Assembly: GCA_003024985.2 (NCBI GenBank)
Contig: PXIH01S0012855.1
Length of the DNA: 10,752 nucleotides
Strand: one strand, 5' to 3'
DNA from: Euperipatoides rowelli
Lineage: Eukaryota > Onychophora > Udeonychophora > Euonychophora > Peripatopsidae
In this document: positions 1 to 7,500 of the stretch, piece by piece
Layout: every line of letters starts with the position of its first letter
Numbering within the stretch: the stretch's first letter is position 1
Program-made: the position numbers and the translations under genes
Notes under the pieces: generated by a model
The model's input: only the letters and a program-made list of their open reading frames with translations
Told to the model about the DNA's origin: nothing
The model's database searches: none

Positions 1-321
1 TACTTCCACCCATTTTGAGTAGTAATTTATGATTACTAGTAAATTGGTGTTCAGACATTTTGATCTGGGGTATGGTCCCATTAGATCCAATGCCACTAGC
101 TACATGGGTTACTCGCATGCACACACACACATGGGTGCTTTCAAGTTTATGTTGGTGTGCTTTGTTAGTTGACAGATATTGAAAGTTTGGACATATTTTT
201 TAATGTGTTTTCCCATACTTTTCCAGAAAACTCTGGAGCAGATTTTTCTCATTGTTTTGTACCATCCTAGGTGCCCCCCCTCTGGTCTGTCATAAAATTC
301 TTTTATGACTTTATCTATCAT
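1..321 (-). pseudogene. Integrase fragment: HHCC zinc finger and start of DDE catalytic core
   Basis: This is the integrase of the Ty3/gypsy element, which would join element DNA to the host chromosome. The zinc-binding region is clear in the frame from 321 down to 109: GGHLGWYKTMRK, then W-K-S-M, then YVQTFNICQLTK. Of the four expected ligands only the second His (GGHLG) and the last Cys (ICQ) remain; the first His position reads Tyr (EFYDRP) and the first Cys reads Phe (YVQTF). After two stops near 109 and 100 the same strand continues with VALDLMGPYPRS, whose Asp (codon at 85-87) is the first of the DDE triad, and IINYYSKWVEV at the window edge. A (CA)6 microsatellite sits between finger and core. 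The rest of the core lies outside the window. Confidence 0.88.
120..131. repeat. (CA)6 microsatellite inside the integrase remnant
   Basis: Six CA units directly follow GCATG and precede TGGG. Read on the minus strand they give the Cys-Val-Cys-Ala stretch between the integrase zinc finger and catalytic core. This is a place where the family has a variable linker, so expansion by slippage after inactivation is likely. Confidence 0.8.
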
Positions 322-493
322 GCAGCCAGGGATTCTTGGCCTAGGAGGTGCTTGGGAACCTCTATTATGGTAGCATAGAATATTGTCTACTATGACATAA
401 TTTTTGACATGATCTTTTGTCAGATCTTTGGCTATACTTGTCAGGATTTTATTTTTTAAATTAGTTAAGTTAGTGTCTGATTTTGAGCTTTGA
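322..493 (-). pseudogene. Decayed RNase H-to-integrase linker
   Basis: Both neighbours are pol domains on the minus strand, and this stretch joins them at about the length expected of a tether region. It carries several stops in all minus frames and shows no motif I can place. It is assigned to the element only by position. Confidence 0.55.
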
Positions 494-1112
494 TCAAAGT
501 TTCTGTATTTTGTAGGAATGATAGTTGGGGTTCGAACTCAAGCCAGTAAATCTCTTTATAATGATATGGGGAGAAACTCTTTCCAGATCTAAGTTCAAAT
601 CAGGGTCTTCAACTATTGTGGACCCCCAGGATAGGGCATCTTTCACAACATTGTCCTTCTCTTTCCTATACTCCACCTTATAATCAAACCCCATTAGTCT
701 TAATGTCCTCTCTTCTATCTGCCATTAATGTCTTTTGTTTTTAGCAGCATTTCAGTGCACAGTGATCAGCACGATTGCTACCTTACTATCACTGATAAAG
801 CCTCAACATTTTTTGAGGCTCCAGACTATGGCCAGACATTCTTTCTCTGTAATAGAAGTAGTTCTTTTCTGAATTATGTAGCATGTGACTCACACACTCT
901 ATCACACATGGTTGTCCCTTGTTTCTGAGCTGTTTTAACACTGCTCCCAGACTGTCCTCCAAGGTATCGGTTTCAAGGATGAACCGTTTACCAAAGTTGG
1001 GTAGGATAAGATCTGTTTCACTGTCTAATAGAGCCTTTTTAAGAGTACTAAATGCTTGTTCACATTTATTGTTCCAAGCAAATTTATTCTTTTTACTAGT
1101 GATGTCAAACAA
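494..1112 (-). pseudogene. RNase H domain of the Ty3/gypsy pol, frameshifted
   Basis: The domain degrades the RNA strand of the RNA-DNA hybrid during reverse transcription. From 1112 downward, PLFDITSKKNKFAWN and CEQAFSTLKKAL mark the RT connection. ETDTLEDSLGAVLKQ carries the first catalytic Asp, and HNSEKNYFYYRERMSG matches the region normally holding the conserved Glu helix. The frame then breaks. Near 750-770 a different frame gives ADHCALK, the usual T-D-H position. Another frame (694-494) gives MGFDYKVEYRKEKDN followed by VVKDALSW, the end of RNase H where functional copies have ADALSR. At least two frameshifts and several stops separate these blocks. Plus-strand open frames at 728-928 and 919-1182 are shadows of this domain. 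Confidence 0.88.
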
Positions 1113-1860
1113 AGGTTTTCAAATATCAGCATATTTTTTAATATGTGCTCGTAACCATTCTGTCATACCCAGGAATTGTTAGACAGCTTTCACTTTGTTA
1201 GGGTGGGCAAATTATGTAATGGCTTTCTTTTTATTCGGTTCAATATTAATTTGCCCATTTTCAATGATCTTCCCCAGAAATTTTGTTTGTTTCTTACAGA
1301 ATTGGCACTTTTTTTAATTTGATGAGCAAGTATTTATCAAAAATAATGCTTAGATGTTGCAAATGTTCCTCAAAAGTTTTTGAGTAGATTATTACATCAT
1401 TTATTTAAGTGAATGTGATTTTCTGAATTTCTGCACTTAGAACCTGGACATCATTCTATTGAATGTTGCTGGTACNGTTTTGCACCCAAATGGCATTATC
1501 GTGAACTCCAAGAGTCCTTTGTGGCAGACAATTGGGGTTCATTTTAATCTGCCAGTATCCACTATAAATGATCAACACTACTAATGATTTTACTATCATT
1601 CAATTGTTGAATGATTTCATTGATTCTTGTCATAAGGAACTGGTCACTTTCAGTAATTAGATTAAGAGCTCTGTAGTCGACACAAAAAGAACTACTCCCA
1701 TCGGGCTTGTCCACTAATACAACCGGAGAGCTCCAATCTGACTCACTGAGGATAATTTCATCTTGGAGCATTTGTTAAATTTGCTTTTTGATGATCACCT
1801 TTTTTGGTGTAGCTTTGTATGCATGCTTTTGAATGGAGAGATGATTACCGATTCTTATGC
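1113..1860 (-). pseudogene. Reverse transcriptase of the Ty3/gypsy pol, active site destroyed
   Basis: This would copy the element RNA into DNA. The N-terminal part reads SIQKHAYKATPKKV, a stop, then MLQDEIILSESDWSSPVVLV and FCVDYRALNL (1771 downward), all typical of the fingers. Motif A is SVDHL with its Asp kept. A frameshift at about 1560 leads into GYWQIKMNPN. Further on VIIYSKTFEEHLQHLS is the block after the YxDD box, but the box itself (codons at 1396-1407) reads stop-Ile-Asn-Asp, so Tyr became a stop and the first Asp became Asn. Another frame gives KFLGKIIENGQI and then QFLGMTEWLRAHIKK, the thumb and connection. One N lies at 1476. The copy cannot be active. Confidence 0.92.
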
Positions 1861-2379
1861 GATGAACTGTCATTTTATTGCAACCGGGTTTATCACTGAA
1901 CTTTGCTTCCCTACTAATTAAAAACTGTTTTAGTATTTATTTTTGTTCATCTAGGACACACATTTCTACAGACATTAATTTTTTATAATATATCTCCAAA
2001 CCCTTCACATTTAAATTTGAGAGGATTTGCTTTAGGTATGGCATTAATTATTATAACTTTACTGCTAGTTTCTATAAATTCATTATATGTGTCATGTATA
2101 AATATATTATCTACTATAATTTCTCTAAACTTATCTATCCAAGTATAGACCTCATCTTCTGTTAATTTTTCATTTATATAGTAGGGACTTATCAGCTCTT
2201 TTTTTATTTTAAAGCTATTAACTCTAGATAATTCTCTAAAAATGGTTGGGAATATTCTTCTTTAACATAGACTCTTGCTAGTGGTTTATACTGATTGGAT
2301 CACTTGAGTACTCTAAGTACTCTATATTTTGTCCAATCTTATATTTAATTTTATTTTCAGTGATTAATAAATCTATATT
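1861..2379 (-). pseudogene. Decayed protease-to-RT linker
   Basis: This stretch lies between the protease and RT remnants on the minus strand and is about as long as the spacer seen in Ty3/gypsy pol. It is very AT-rich with frequent stops. One fragment downstream of the protease (IGQNIEYLEY) is readable, but nothing else is placed. Membership in the element rests on position. Confidence 0.55.
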
Positions 2380-2640
2380 ATTTTCCCACAAGNAGTCTAT
2401 CCCTATCATGAATTAGGCCATTAAAAATATAAAAACATTGCTTTGTCGACAATTTCCCAATTGTTAAAGTTAAAATAAAACTACCTAATGGATGATATTG
2501 TTTTTTGCTTATGGCTAGAACTATTGTCTCCAGGCAAGGATTTAGTTTGTTTTCAAATTGATGCCCTTAGTCAAGATTTAGCGGCATCTGTTTCTACCCT
2601 TAGGTCCAACTCTATGTTATTTATTTTAACTTTAACAGTA
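2380..2640 (-). pseudogene. Aspartic protease remnant of the Ty3/gypsy pol
   Basis: Retroviral-type proteases cleave the gag-pol polyprotein. On the minus strand, INNIELDLRVETDAAKS matches the beta strand leading into the catalytic D-T/S-G-A motif, but here it reads Glu-Thr-Asp-Ala, so the motif is damaged (the catalytic Asp position holds Glu). Stops follow. A shifted frame gives LGSFILTLTIGKLS and then FYIFNGLIHDRD (about 2490-2395), which fit the later strands and the I-L-G-x-D-F-L region before the C-terminus. An N at 2393 falls just past this. The call rests on spacing and two motif blocks, with position directly before RT as support. Confidence 0.7.
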
Positions 2641-2650
2641 GGTATTAATT

Positions 2651-2977
2651 TTATTTGTATAGGGGTGGAATATGATCTAAAAGCTGGGTGTGGGCCTCCT
2701 TCCGCACCTAGCACATTACGTTTGGGGTATCTGAACCATTTGTTGGGCTGGGACCTCTGCTCATCCGATTTCTTCTTGGTGGAGATCTAGGACTTTGGGC
2801 TAAAGTTATATTCTCTAGCCCTTGACCTATTTTATAAGAGCCAGGTTGGCCATCCACTGGGGTTAAAGTTATGGCCCCTAGTGTTTGGTTTTTATTTTGG
2901 CCGTATTTTGATTTTTTTGGAGGAGAAGCCCTATCTCTATTGTTATTATAATAGGGCTTATTATTACCCCCATTGGA
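2651..2977 (-). pseudogene. Gag C-terminal or gag-pro linker, Asn/Pro-rich
   Basis: An unbroken minus-strand frame from 2977, with one stop at 2710-2708, ends at 2651. It reads SNGGNNKPYYNNNRDRASPP, a basic KKSKYGQNKN segment, TLTPVDGQPGSYKIGQG, PRSPPRRNRMSRGPSP and finally LLDHIPPLYK. The composition is Asn, Pro, Arg and Ser rich, without hydrophobic core, which suits the disordered tail of gag or the linker before protease. It lies directly upstream of the protease remnant. A possible continuation upstream to about 3030 (MDSHHNIIEV) is separated by a stop. No CCHC knuckle was found here. The plus-strand frame at 2488-2790 is antisense to it. Confidence 0.55.
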
Positions 2978-3030
2978 TTATATCATTATCATCACTTCAA
3001 TTATATTATGATGAGAATCCATTGTTAAAA

Positions 3031-3860
3031 AAACAAATCAGCCAACATTTAATCATATATTTTAATTATTTATAGTAAGAATATGCAACTTTTTTAACTA
3101 AATTTTTTAAAGATATTAACTTACATATTTTCAAAATAAATGCCAATTTAAATTATACTATGTTTAAAATAATTTTAAAATCTAGGGAAGGAAAAAGGGA
3201 GGGGGGGGGGGATGAAATATCTCAACTTTTTTTGTCGTTTTTGTAAAACAATTATTGTTTTATCTTTTTTCATCTAAATTGTATTTAAAATTTTATATCT
3301 TTGTAATTTTCTTTCCATCTGCGTGTTAATAAATATGATTTAGTGAAACTAAAATTCTCACAGTGAGTGTAAGGTCAACTTTTTTAATGTAAAAAAAAAA
3401 AAAGATTAATGCTTGATTAAATATTTGCCATTCTTGGCTATATTTGTGATGTGACGATTCTATTAATCTAACTTCACCTTTATCCATAGTCATTAAAGGA
3501 ACATTTGATGAGGTGCAAACTGATCTAATGCTGTAATAATAATAAAACAGTCGACTCTTAGCTTATAAATAATGGATTGAATAAACTCATTTCATTATAA
3601 ACAACATTGATACATTGTTAATCTTCCTTTGCAGATGTTCTATAATGTTTTCATTAAAAAAACAGGACTGGACATTAATAATAGAATTTTTATTATATTT
3701 CACATTTTAAAATACAACTTAAAAAATATTTCTTAAATTTTAATCAGGTGATATTTTTTTTTTTTTTAGATCACCAAAAGTCTTAAAATTCATTCGATTT
3801 AGAAATTAATTTTTTTCCTACTTATTTTTATTATTATTATAAGAATAGAAAGTTTGGAGA
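3031..3860. other. AT-rich non-coding stretch with homopolymer runs
   Basis: No coding, RNA or transposon signal is seen. The stretch holds a G11 run (3201-3211) flanked by purines, an A13 run (3391-3403), a T-run near 3760 and a short TTA repeat near 3830-3840. The 5' LTR and gag start of the gypsy element should lie about here if present, but no matching repeat can be shown because the partner LTR is outside the window. Confidence 0.6.
3201..3211 (+). repeat. G11 homopolymer
   Basis: Eleven consecutive G within a purine-rich context (GGAAGG, AAAAAGGGA upstream). It is striking in an AT-rich background and is a likely sequencing or assembly weak point as well as a slippage site. Confidence 0.85.
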
Positions 3861-4550
3861 ATAATGGTTTATTTATTCTTCTCACAATGTTATCCATTGC
3901 GTAAAAAAAATAAAGAAAATGGATGTGTCCTCAAGATCCCGAGCACTTCAGCTGTCACGCATGTGCGATTGAAAGAGAGACAGACATCTGCCACCATCCA
4001 TAATTGTAGAATAAATTCAATACTTGCACAGACCTATTCATTTGTCTCCATCTTATTTAAGCCATTGAACAAGTCATCATATTTAGCCATTGAACAAAAG
4101 TTGGTATTGCACTTGCGCTTGAAACAACATTTTCAAGATCAGATACTGCATACTCCGACACAATTTATATCGGCTATCAAATATACAATGCATAAATAGA
4201 TTCACCCATTGAATACAGGGTCATAAGCATACAGAAATTTAATATAAATTATATACCATACACAATATTCCAAGCTCCAAGAATTATATTGTAAGTTGAA
4301 TGTAATTTCATTTTATTCATTAGCAAAGTCTTCTACAAATTCAATCAAAAAACAATTATGTAGGCTATTATGATTATCAAATATCAAAAGATATCTCCAA
4401 GCTGAATGAAAATGAGAACAGTGTATATCGTATCTAGATTACATATTATGCTATTTGCCAATAGTATGCAAACTTAAAGAATGAAATTATAAAATTGCTT
4501 TCTGAAACAAGCAGTTAATCATCCATAGTTTTATTTTTTGGGGAAAAAAA
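3861..4550. other. Unassigned stretch with a less AT-rich patch (3925-4110)
   Basis: The plus strand has an open frame at 3864-4199, but its product (basic, without recognisable domain) matches nothing I know and shows no intron or regulatory context. The patch 3925-4000 is richer in GC and contains ACGCATGTGCGA, which loosely resembles an NRF1-type site. A direct repeat lies at 4060-4097. The rest, to 4550, is AT-rich without structure. Confidence 0.4.
4060..4097. repeat. Direct repeat AGCCATTGAACAA, 25-bp period
   Basis: AGCCATTGAACAA occurs at 4060-4072 and again exactly at 4085-4097, with 12 bp between the copies and further T/A matches on the left side. A weaker partial copy (CCCATTGAAT) follows at about 4206. 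It may be a local tandem duplication. Confidence 0.75.
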
Positions 4551-4915
4551 AAAGGTTTGAAAATTCTAGTCAAACCTGACCTTTACATTAAGCTGTTCTT
4601 CCAGGTCCTTTGTCAGAAAGAAACACAATATCCATGTTCACAGCAGGATTTAATTATAGCCTTGAGTCCCCTCCTCCCCAGGCACCCCAGTATATACTGT
4701 AAGCTTTACAAATTAGTTATGATATTTCAAATCATAACTAAGAAAAAGTTAAAAAAAAAAAATCTACAATCATCTATCAATAGATGACTAACTCTTTTTG
4801 TTATTTAAGAGAGGAAAAATCCTCAAAACTTCATTAAGACCCTTTTTAAGTTGCATAAATAAAAACAACAAAACAGTTTATGACTAAATCTCTCTTTGTA
4901 AACAATCGTTTATAA
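4551..4915. other. Unassigned stretch below the LINE 3' end
   Basis: The part from about 4560 to 4710 is less AT-rich (CCTCCTCCCCAGGCACCCCAG) and could be an old exon, UTR or repeat, but no protein or RNA match is recognised on either strand. The part from 4711 to 4915 is AT-rich and may include the LINE 3' UTR. No clear poly(A) or simple-repeat tail in the minus sense was identified. Confidence 0.4.
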
Positions 4916-5263
4916 TTATATTAAGTTGGAAACATTAAATATAATAGCTCTCCTTTTTAATATAAAAAATTGCTTGATGTTATCCCAGTCCTTAAAGTCA
5001 TCCAACCATTCTCTTCTTTGTCTTCCTCTTCTTTTTCTCCTTTCTCTTCAACCTTCAAGTGCTGTTACTAGTCTAATTCCTGCAGATCCTCTCAAAACAT
5101 ACTCGACATATTTCAATTTCCTCTGCTTTACATCATCTAAAAGACTATAACCACCTTCCCATTTTTTCAACATTTCTTCATTTCTGATCAAATCTGTCCA
5201 TTTTATTTTCAACATTCTTCTAGCACATCAGATATCAAAAGCATTGATCTTATTTTCCAAGTA
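4916..5263 (-). pseudogene. C-terminal end of LINE reverse transcriptase polyprotein
   Basis: A single minus-strand frame with two internal stops reads YLENKINAFDI, stop, CARRMLKIKWTDLIRNEEML, then YSLLDDVKQRKLKYVEYVLR, then ALEG, stop, RERRKRRGRQRREWLDDFKD, DWDNIKQFFILKRRA, and a stop at 4918-4916. This is the familiar tail of endonuclease-RT LINE proteins: a W-C-x-R-R-x-L-x-I-x-W-T-D block, an R-K-L-x-Y-x-G-H-x-L-R block (here Glu-Tyr replaces Gly-His), and a basic RRRGRQRxxWLDD block. It resembles RTE/BovB-type elements most closely. The frame is intact over about 115 codons apart from point stops, so this part is less decayed than the rest. A plus-strand open frame at 4926-5150 is its shadow. 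Confidence 0.9.
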
Positions 5264-5532
5264 ATTTATTATAAACCCATTTATTTGCTATAAATTAAAA
5301 TCAAAATCTATCTAGATTGTACAACTTATATACACTGTATAACTCTATGAATATAAAAAGAGTAATAAATTGTATTTTATATATAATCAGTAAATTGCTT
5401 TCTCATAAACATGATGTCAAGCACAAATGTGGGCTCACTGATTTGATTATAGCTTATTCCACTTAAATTGTGAAATCCTTAAATGTATTAAAAAAATGCA
5501 ACATTGGGCGTTTGGGAGACATCTGGAGCATC
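5264..5532. other. AT-rich junction where most of the RT domain is missing
   Basis: Between the endonuclease remnant and the RT tail I find no RT palm or fingers motif in any minus frame. The stretch is mostly A/T with stops. A large deletion, or replacement by unrelated DNA, is inferred because the missing protein would need roughly 2 kb. Confidence 0.5.
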
Positions 5533-5862
5533 TCAAACATCAAGTGCAGTCTCTCTCATAGGAACCAATGTATTCTCAACCAAGTGCTTCAGACGAATGC
5601 TTGAGATGCAACATCTCAGATGCAAATGCGGTCCCACCTTTAAAGTTTTAATTTTTGTTAAACCTAACAATACTCCAACGGAAGAGTGAATTCCATTTCC
5701 TTCAAATATAATGTAATTATCGGTCAGAATATTTTGGTATTTTTTATCTATATGTTTCTCTTATGCGAGTCTCTTGTAGCACAAAAATGGAGATATTTTT
5801 TTTAATACAAGTCTTTCTTAACAGCAAAATTTCATTTTTATTATTAAAATGTTTTATATTAA
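5533..5862 (-). pseudogene. LINE apurinic-type endonuclease remnant
   Basis: Such endonucleases nick target DNA to prime reverse transcription. One minus frame starting after a stop near 5863 reads NKNEILLLRKTCIKKNISIF then VLQETRIRETYR. LQETR (5779-5765) is the conserved motif whose Glu binds the catalytic metal. A stop and frame change follow. A second frame, open from about 5758 to a stop at 5533, gives ILTDNYIIFEGNGIHSSVGV and then KIKTLKVGP and ISSIRLK, matching the pattern of G-x-x-H-x-x-G-V-G followed by x-I-x-x-R-L in this family. The later S-D-H motif is not found, so the C-terminal part is lost or too changed. The LQETR block is convincing; the second block is more tentative. The plus-strand open frame at 5504-5689 overlaps antisense. 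Confidence 0.68.
5603..5617. repeat. Short hairpin GAGATG-CAA-CATCTC
   Basis: Perfect 6-bp inverted repeat with a 3-nt loop, extended by one T-A pair (5602 and 5618). It lies in the endonuclease remnant and is probably chance within a region rich in CATCT words. Confidence 0.6.
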
Positions 5863-6200
5863 TTTAATTATCGATATATTGAAATTGTATGTTTTATACA
5901 TTTTTAAAAATATGACTTATTACATTTTCTTTAATAGGTTTTAATCATTGATAACTGCCCAATATTAGCAGATCCAAATGTAACACTTAAAGTATTTGCT
6001 AAATAAAAATATAATAATCAATCCTTACAAATTCTAGCCTCCACCTCCCCCCTTTTTTTAAGCAAGCATAGCAACATTAATTCAACAAAGTAGACAATAA
6101 GTTTAAATATTAGAATAAAAGAAAAGTTTTACTTACTTTAGTTTGTAATAAAAACAAGTGTATGAGTAAAATATCATTATGACTTATAATAAATACTCTT
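5863..6200 (-). other. Spacer between LINE ORF1 and endonuclease remnants
   Basis: An AT-rich stretch without coding signal in the minus frames. It is a plausible intergenic spacer plus the lost N-terminal end of the endonuclease ORF. A pyrimidine-rich run (CCTCCACCTCCCCCC at about 6040) stands out on the plus strand. Confidence 0.45.
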
Positions 6201-7315
6201 TTACGTTTCTTTATCCCTTGACCATTTTTCTGCCTTTTTAATTGCATTTTCATAGGCTTCATTTTCATCTCTAATGGTTTGCATCAAGCCAATATTTGCT
6301 TCACGAAGTTACTTTTCCTAAATTTCATTTAAACTTTTTAATTCTTCAAGTCATTGTTCAACATCTTTTTTTGCTTTTGCAATTTCTTCTCACAGTCACT
6401 AATCAGCACTTTGCATTGATTCTTGGTCATCATCCTATTCATTTCCCAACATGTTGTAATCGCTTTCATTATTATCTTCAACCTAGAAAAGGTTTTAGAT
6501 GAACTTCTGTCCAACTGTAATCTAGCCACATATGACATGTTGCATTGCATTTATGTCCGGACTGTTGATTTTTTTGTCCACATTGATAGCACAAATAAAT
6601 CTTACAATCTTTTGCAATATGACCATCTTACATGTATTTAAGCAAACGTTACATCTTCCCTTAACTTTTAATAAGAACTTAATTTTATTTGATTCAAAAG
6701 CTTTCAAAAGGTCAGAAATATCTTATAATTTTGTTTAATTTTGATACAACTGAAACTGGTGCCATTTCCAATGCCATACCACNTGGTAATTCTATTTTTC
6801 TTGGAGTCATATGCCAGTGTTTGACCATATGGTTCTAAGAATTTTATTAGCTCAGTTCATGCCATATCTGGAGGAATTCTGTCCACAGTAGTAAGTAAAT
6901 GGTCTATACTCTGCTTTCTTTTCACCATTACCATCTTTATGATGTTTATGTTATCTATTGCGTTTTTAACTATATCCATATTTTCCTTTTGTGCCAGCTT
7001 AAAAAAGAAAAATTTTGGATTTGGAAGCAATAAAAACTGTGAAATATATTTTATAATATTTATGTTTATAAAATGCTTCATAACTATATTTAGACTTATC
7101 TTGCTAAGCCTAACACCATGCAAGTGAAGTCATCAACCAAGTCGTTTAGTACTTTCAACCAACATTGAAACTCTGTCATTATTTATATCCATTTTTTGTT
7201 TTGAGTTTGGTATGTTAGACACGGTATTATATGTTAGTATATTTTATCCTTCTCGCAATAAATCCACTGACTTATTCACAAGTTTAATTTTCTTAATGGC
7301 TATTTGTGGTTCCAT
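6201..7315 (-). pseudogene. LINE ORF1 / gag-like protein with CCHC zinc knuckles
   Basis: This would be the nucleic-acid-binding protein that packages the element RNA. The minus-strand ATG at 7315-7313 opens MEPQIAIKKIKLVNKSVDLL. The same frame, with stops near 7247, 7131 and 6857, runs to LTTVDRIPPDMA, TELIKFLEPYGQ, YGIGNGTSFS and CIKIKQNYKIF. That fits the folded region placed before knuckles in many LINE ORF1 and ZCCHC3-like proteins. After a frameshift near 6710 come KVKGRCNVC and, in a third frame, GHIAKDC (first knuckle split by an indel), then CYQCGQKN and HKCNATC, a second Cys/His cluster. Past another frameshift the protein is acidic (EDNNESDY, DDDQESMQ) and then helical and charged (EEIAKAKKDV, RDENEAYENAIKKAEKWS) up to a stop at 6203-6201. 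Length would be about 370 residues. An N falls at 6783. A Ty3-type gag is the alternative, but its position beside LINE parts argues for ORF1. Confidence 0.72.
6515..6650 (-). pseudogene. CCHC zinc-knuckle pair within ORF1 (frameshifted)
   Basis: CNVC lies in one frame; GHIAKDC follows in another, together spelling C-x2-C ... G-H-x4-C interrupted by an indel and a stop. Immediately after is CYQCG with a distal H-K-C and a further C. Zinc knuckles of this class bind single-stranded nucleic acid. The second cluster does not have exact CX2CX4HX4C spacing, so it is a variant or damaged knuckle. Confidence 0.75.
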
Positions 7316-7500
7316 GATGGAAGGCTTTCGGTATGACCTATTCCTCCTAAAATGGTGATAATGATGTTAAGCTAAGCAAGTGCGATAATCTCTAGATGAT
7401 TTTCATGCACCATGCTGTGGTTAACTAAATCAGTATATATATTGAGATAGCATACACCTAAAAATCATTATTTTTTTTAAATACTGGTTTGATCTCATAA
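7316..7500 (-). other. Possible LINE 5' UTR
   Basis: Directly upstream of the ORF1 ATG on the minus strand is a less AT-rich stretch (GGAGGAATAGGTCATACCG, about 7335-7355). It has no start-blocking feature and no other assignment. Its upper limit is not visible, and assignment to the element is by position only. Confidence 0.3.

Larger units (their letters stand above)
1..3030 (-). mobile_element. Decayed Ty3/gypsy-type LTR retrotransposon (pol plus gag end), cut by left window edge
   Basis: Reading the minus strand from high to low coordinates gives a gag-like low-complexity segment, aspartic protease, reverse transcriptase, RNase H and integrase. The order protease-RT-RNase H-integrase is that of Ty3/gypsy (Metaviridae-type) elements, not Ty1/copia, where integrase precedes RT. 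Each domain was recognised from short conserved motifs spread over different frames. Stops and small indels interrupt every domain, so nothing is expressible as one protein. The left end of the window lies inside the integrase core, so the 3' part and 3' LTR lie outside. No 5' LTR, primer-binding site or polypurine tract was recognised to the right, and the gag zinc-knuckle region is missing or unrecognisable. The clade within Ty3/gypsy is not assigned. Confidence 0.9.
4916..7315 (-). mobile_element. Decayed non-LTR retrotransposon (LINE), internally deleted
   Basis: Three minus-strand protein remnants occur in the order expected of a two-ORF LINE: an ORF1/gag-like gene with zinc knuckles (7315-6201), an apurinic-type endonuclease (about 5862-5533) and the C-terminal end of the RT polyprotein (5263-4916). 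A full endonuclease-RT ORF is usually around 3 kb, but only about 950 bp lie between the start of the endonuclease remnant and the final stop, so most of the RT is gone. The RT tail resembles the end of RTE/BovB-related polyproteins. That these pieces come from one insertion is inferred from order, strand and spacing. Ends, target-site duplication and tail were not located. Confidence 0.75.

Noticed and set aside
529-539. GGTTCGAACTC, resembling a tRNA/SINE B box
   Set aside because: No A box at the right distance and no cloverleaf; it lies within the pol remnant between the RNase H end and integrase.
728-1182. Plus-strand open frames (728-928 and 919-1182)
   Set aside because: They lie antisense to the RNase H remnant, whose minus-strand motifs are clear; the plus-strand peptides have no recognisable domain.
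2488-3075. Plus-strand open frames of 100 and 64 codons
   Set aside because: The 100-codon frame is antisense to the protease and gag-linker remnants, and the 64-codon frame is T/A-rich chance sequence overlapping the same element end.
3201-3211. G-run as a G-quadruplex regulatory site
   Set aside because: A single homopolymer without spaced G-tracts or nearby gene; slippage or assembly artefact is a simpler explanation.
3864-4199. Plus-strand open frame of 111 codons
   Set aside because: The longest frame in the window, but the product is basic and patternless, and no splice or promoter context supports it. Kept only as an unassigned stretch.
4926-5150. Plus-strand frame with a hydrophobic, signal-peptide-like stretch
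   Set aside because: It is antisense to the RT tail; the Leu/Ser richness is the complement of the basic Arg/Lys/Glu-rich minus-strand protein.
5504-5689. Plus-strand frame of 61 codons
   Set aside because: Overlaps the minus-strand endonuclease remnant and shows no domain of its own.
6201-7315. Treating the zinc-knuckle gene as the gag of the gypsy element
   Set aside because: It is more than 3 kb from the protease, while a gag-end segment already abuts the protease; LINE endonuclease and RT-tail remnants follow it on the same strand.
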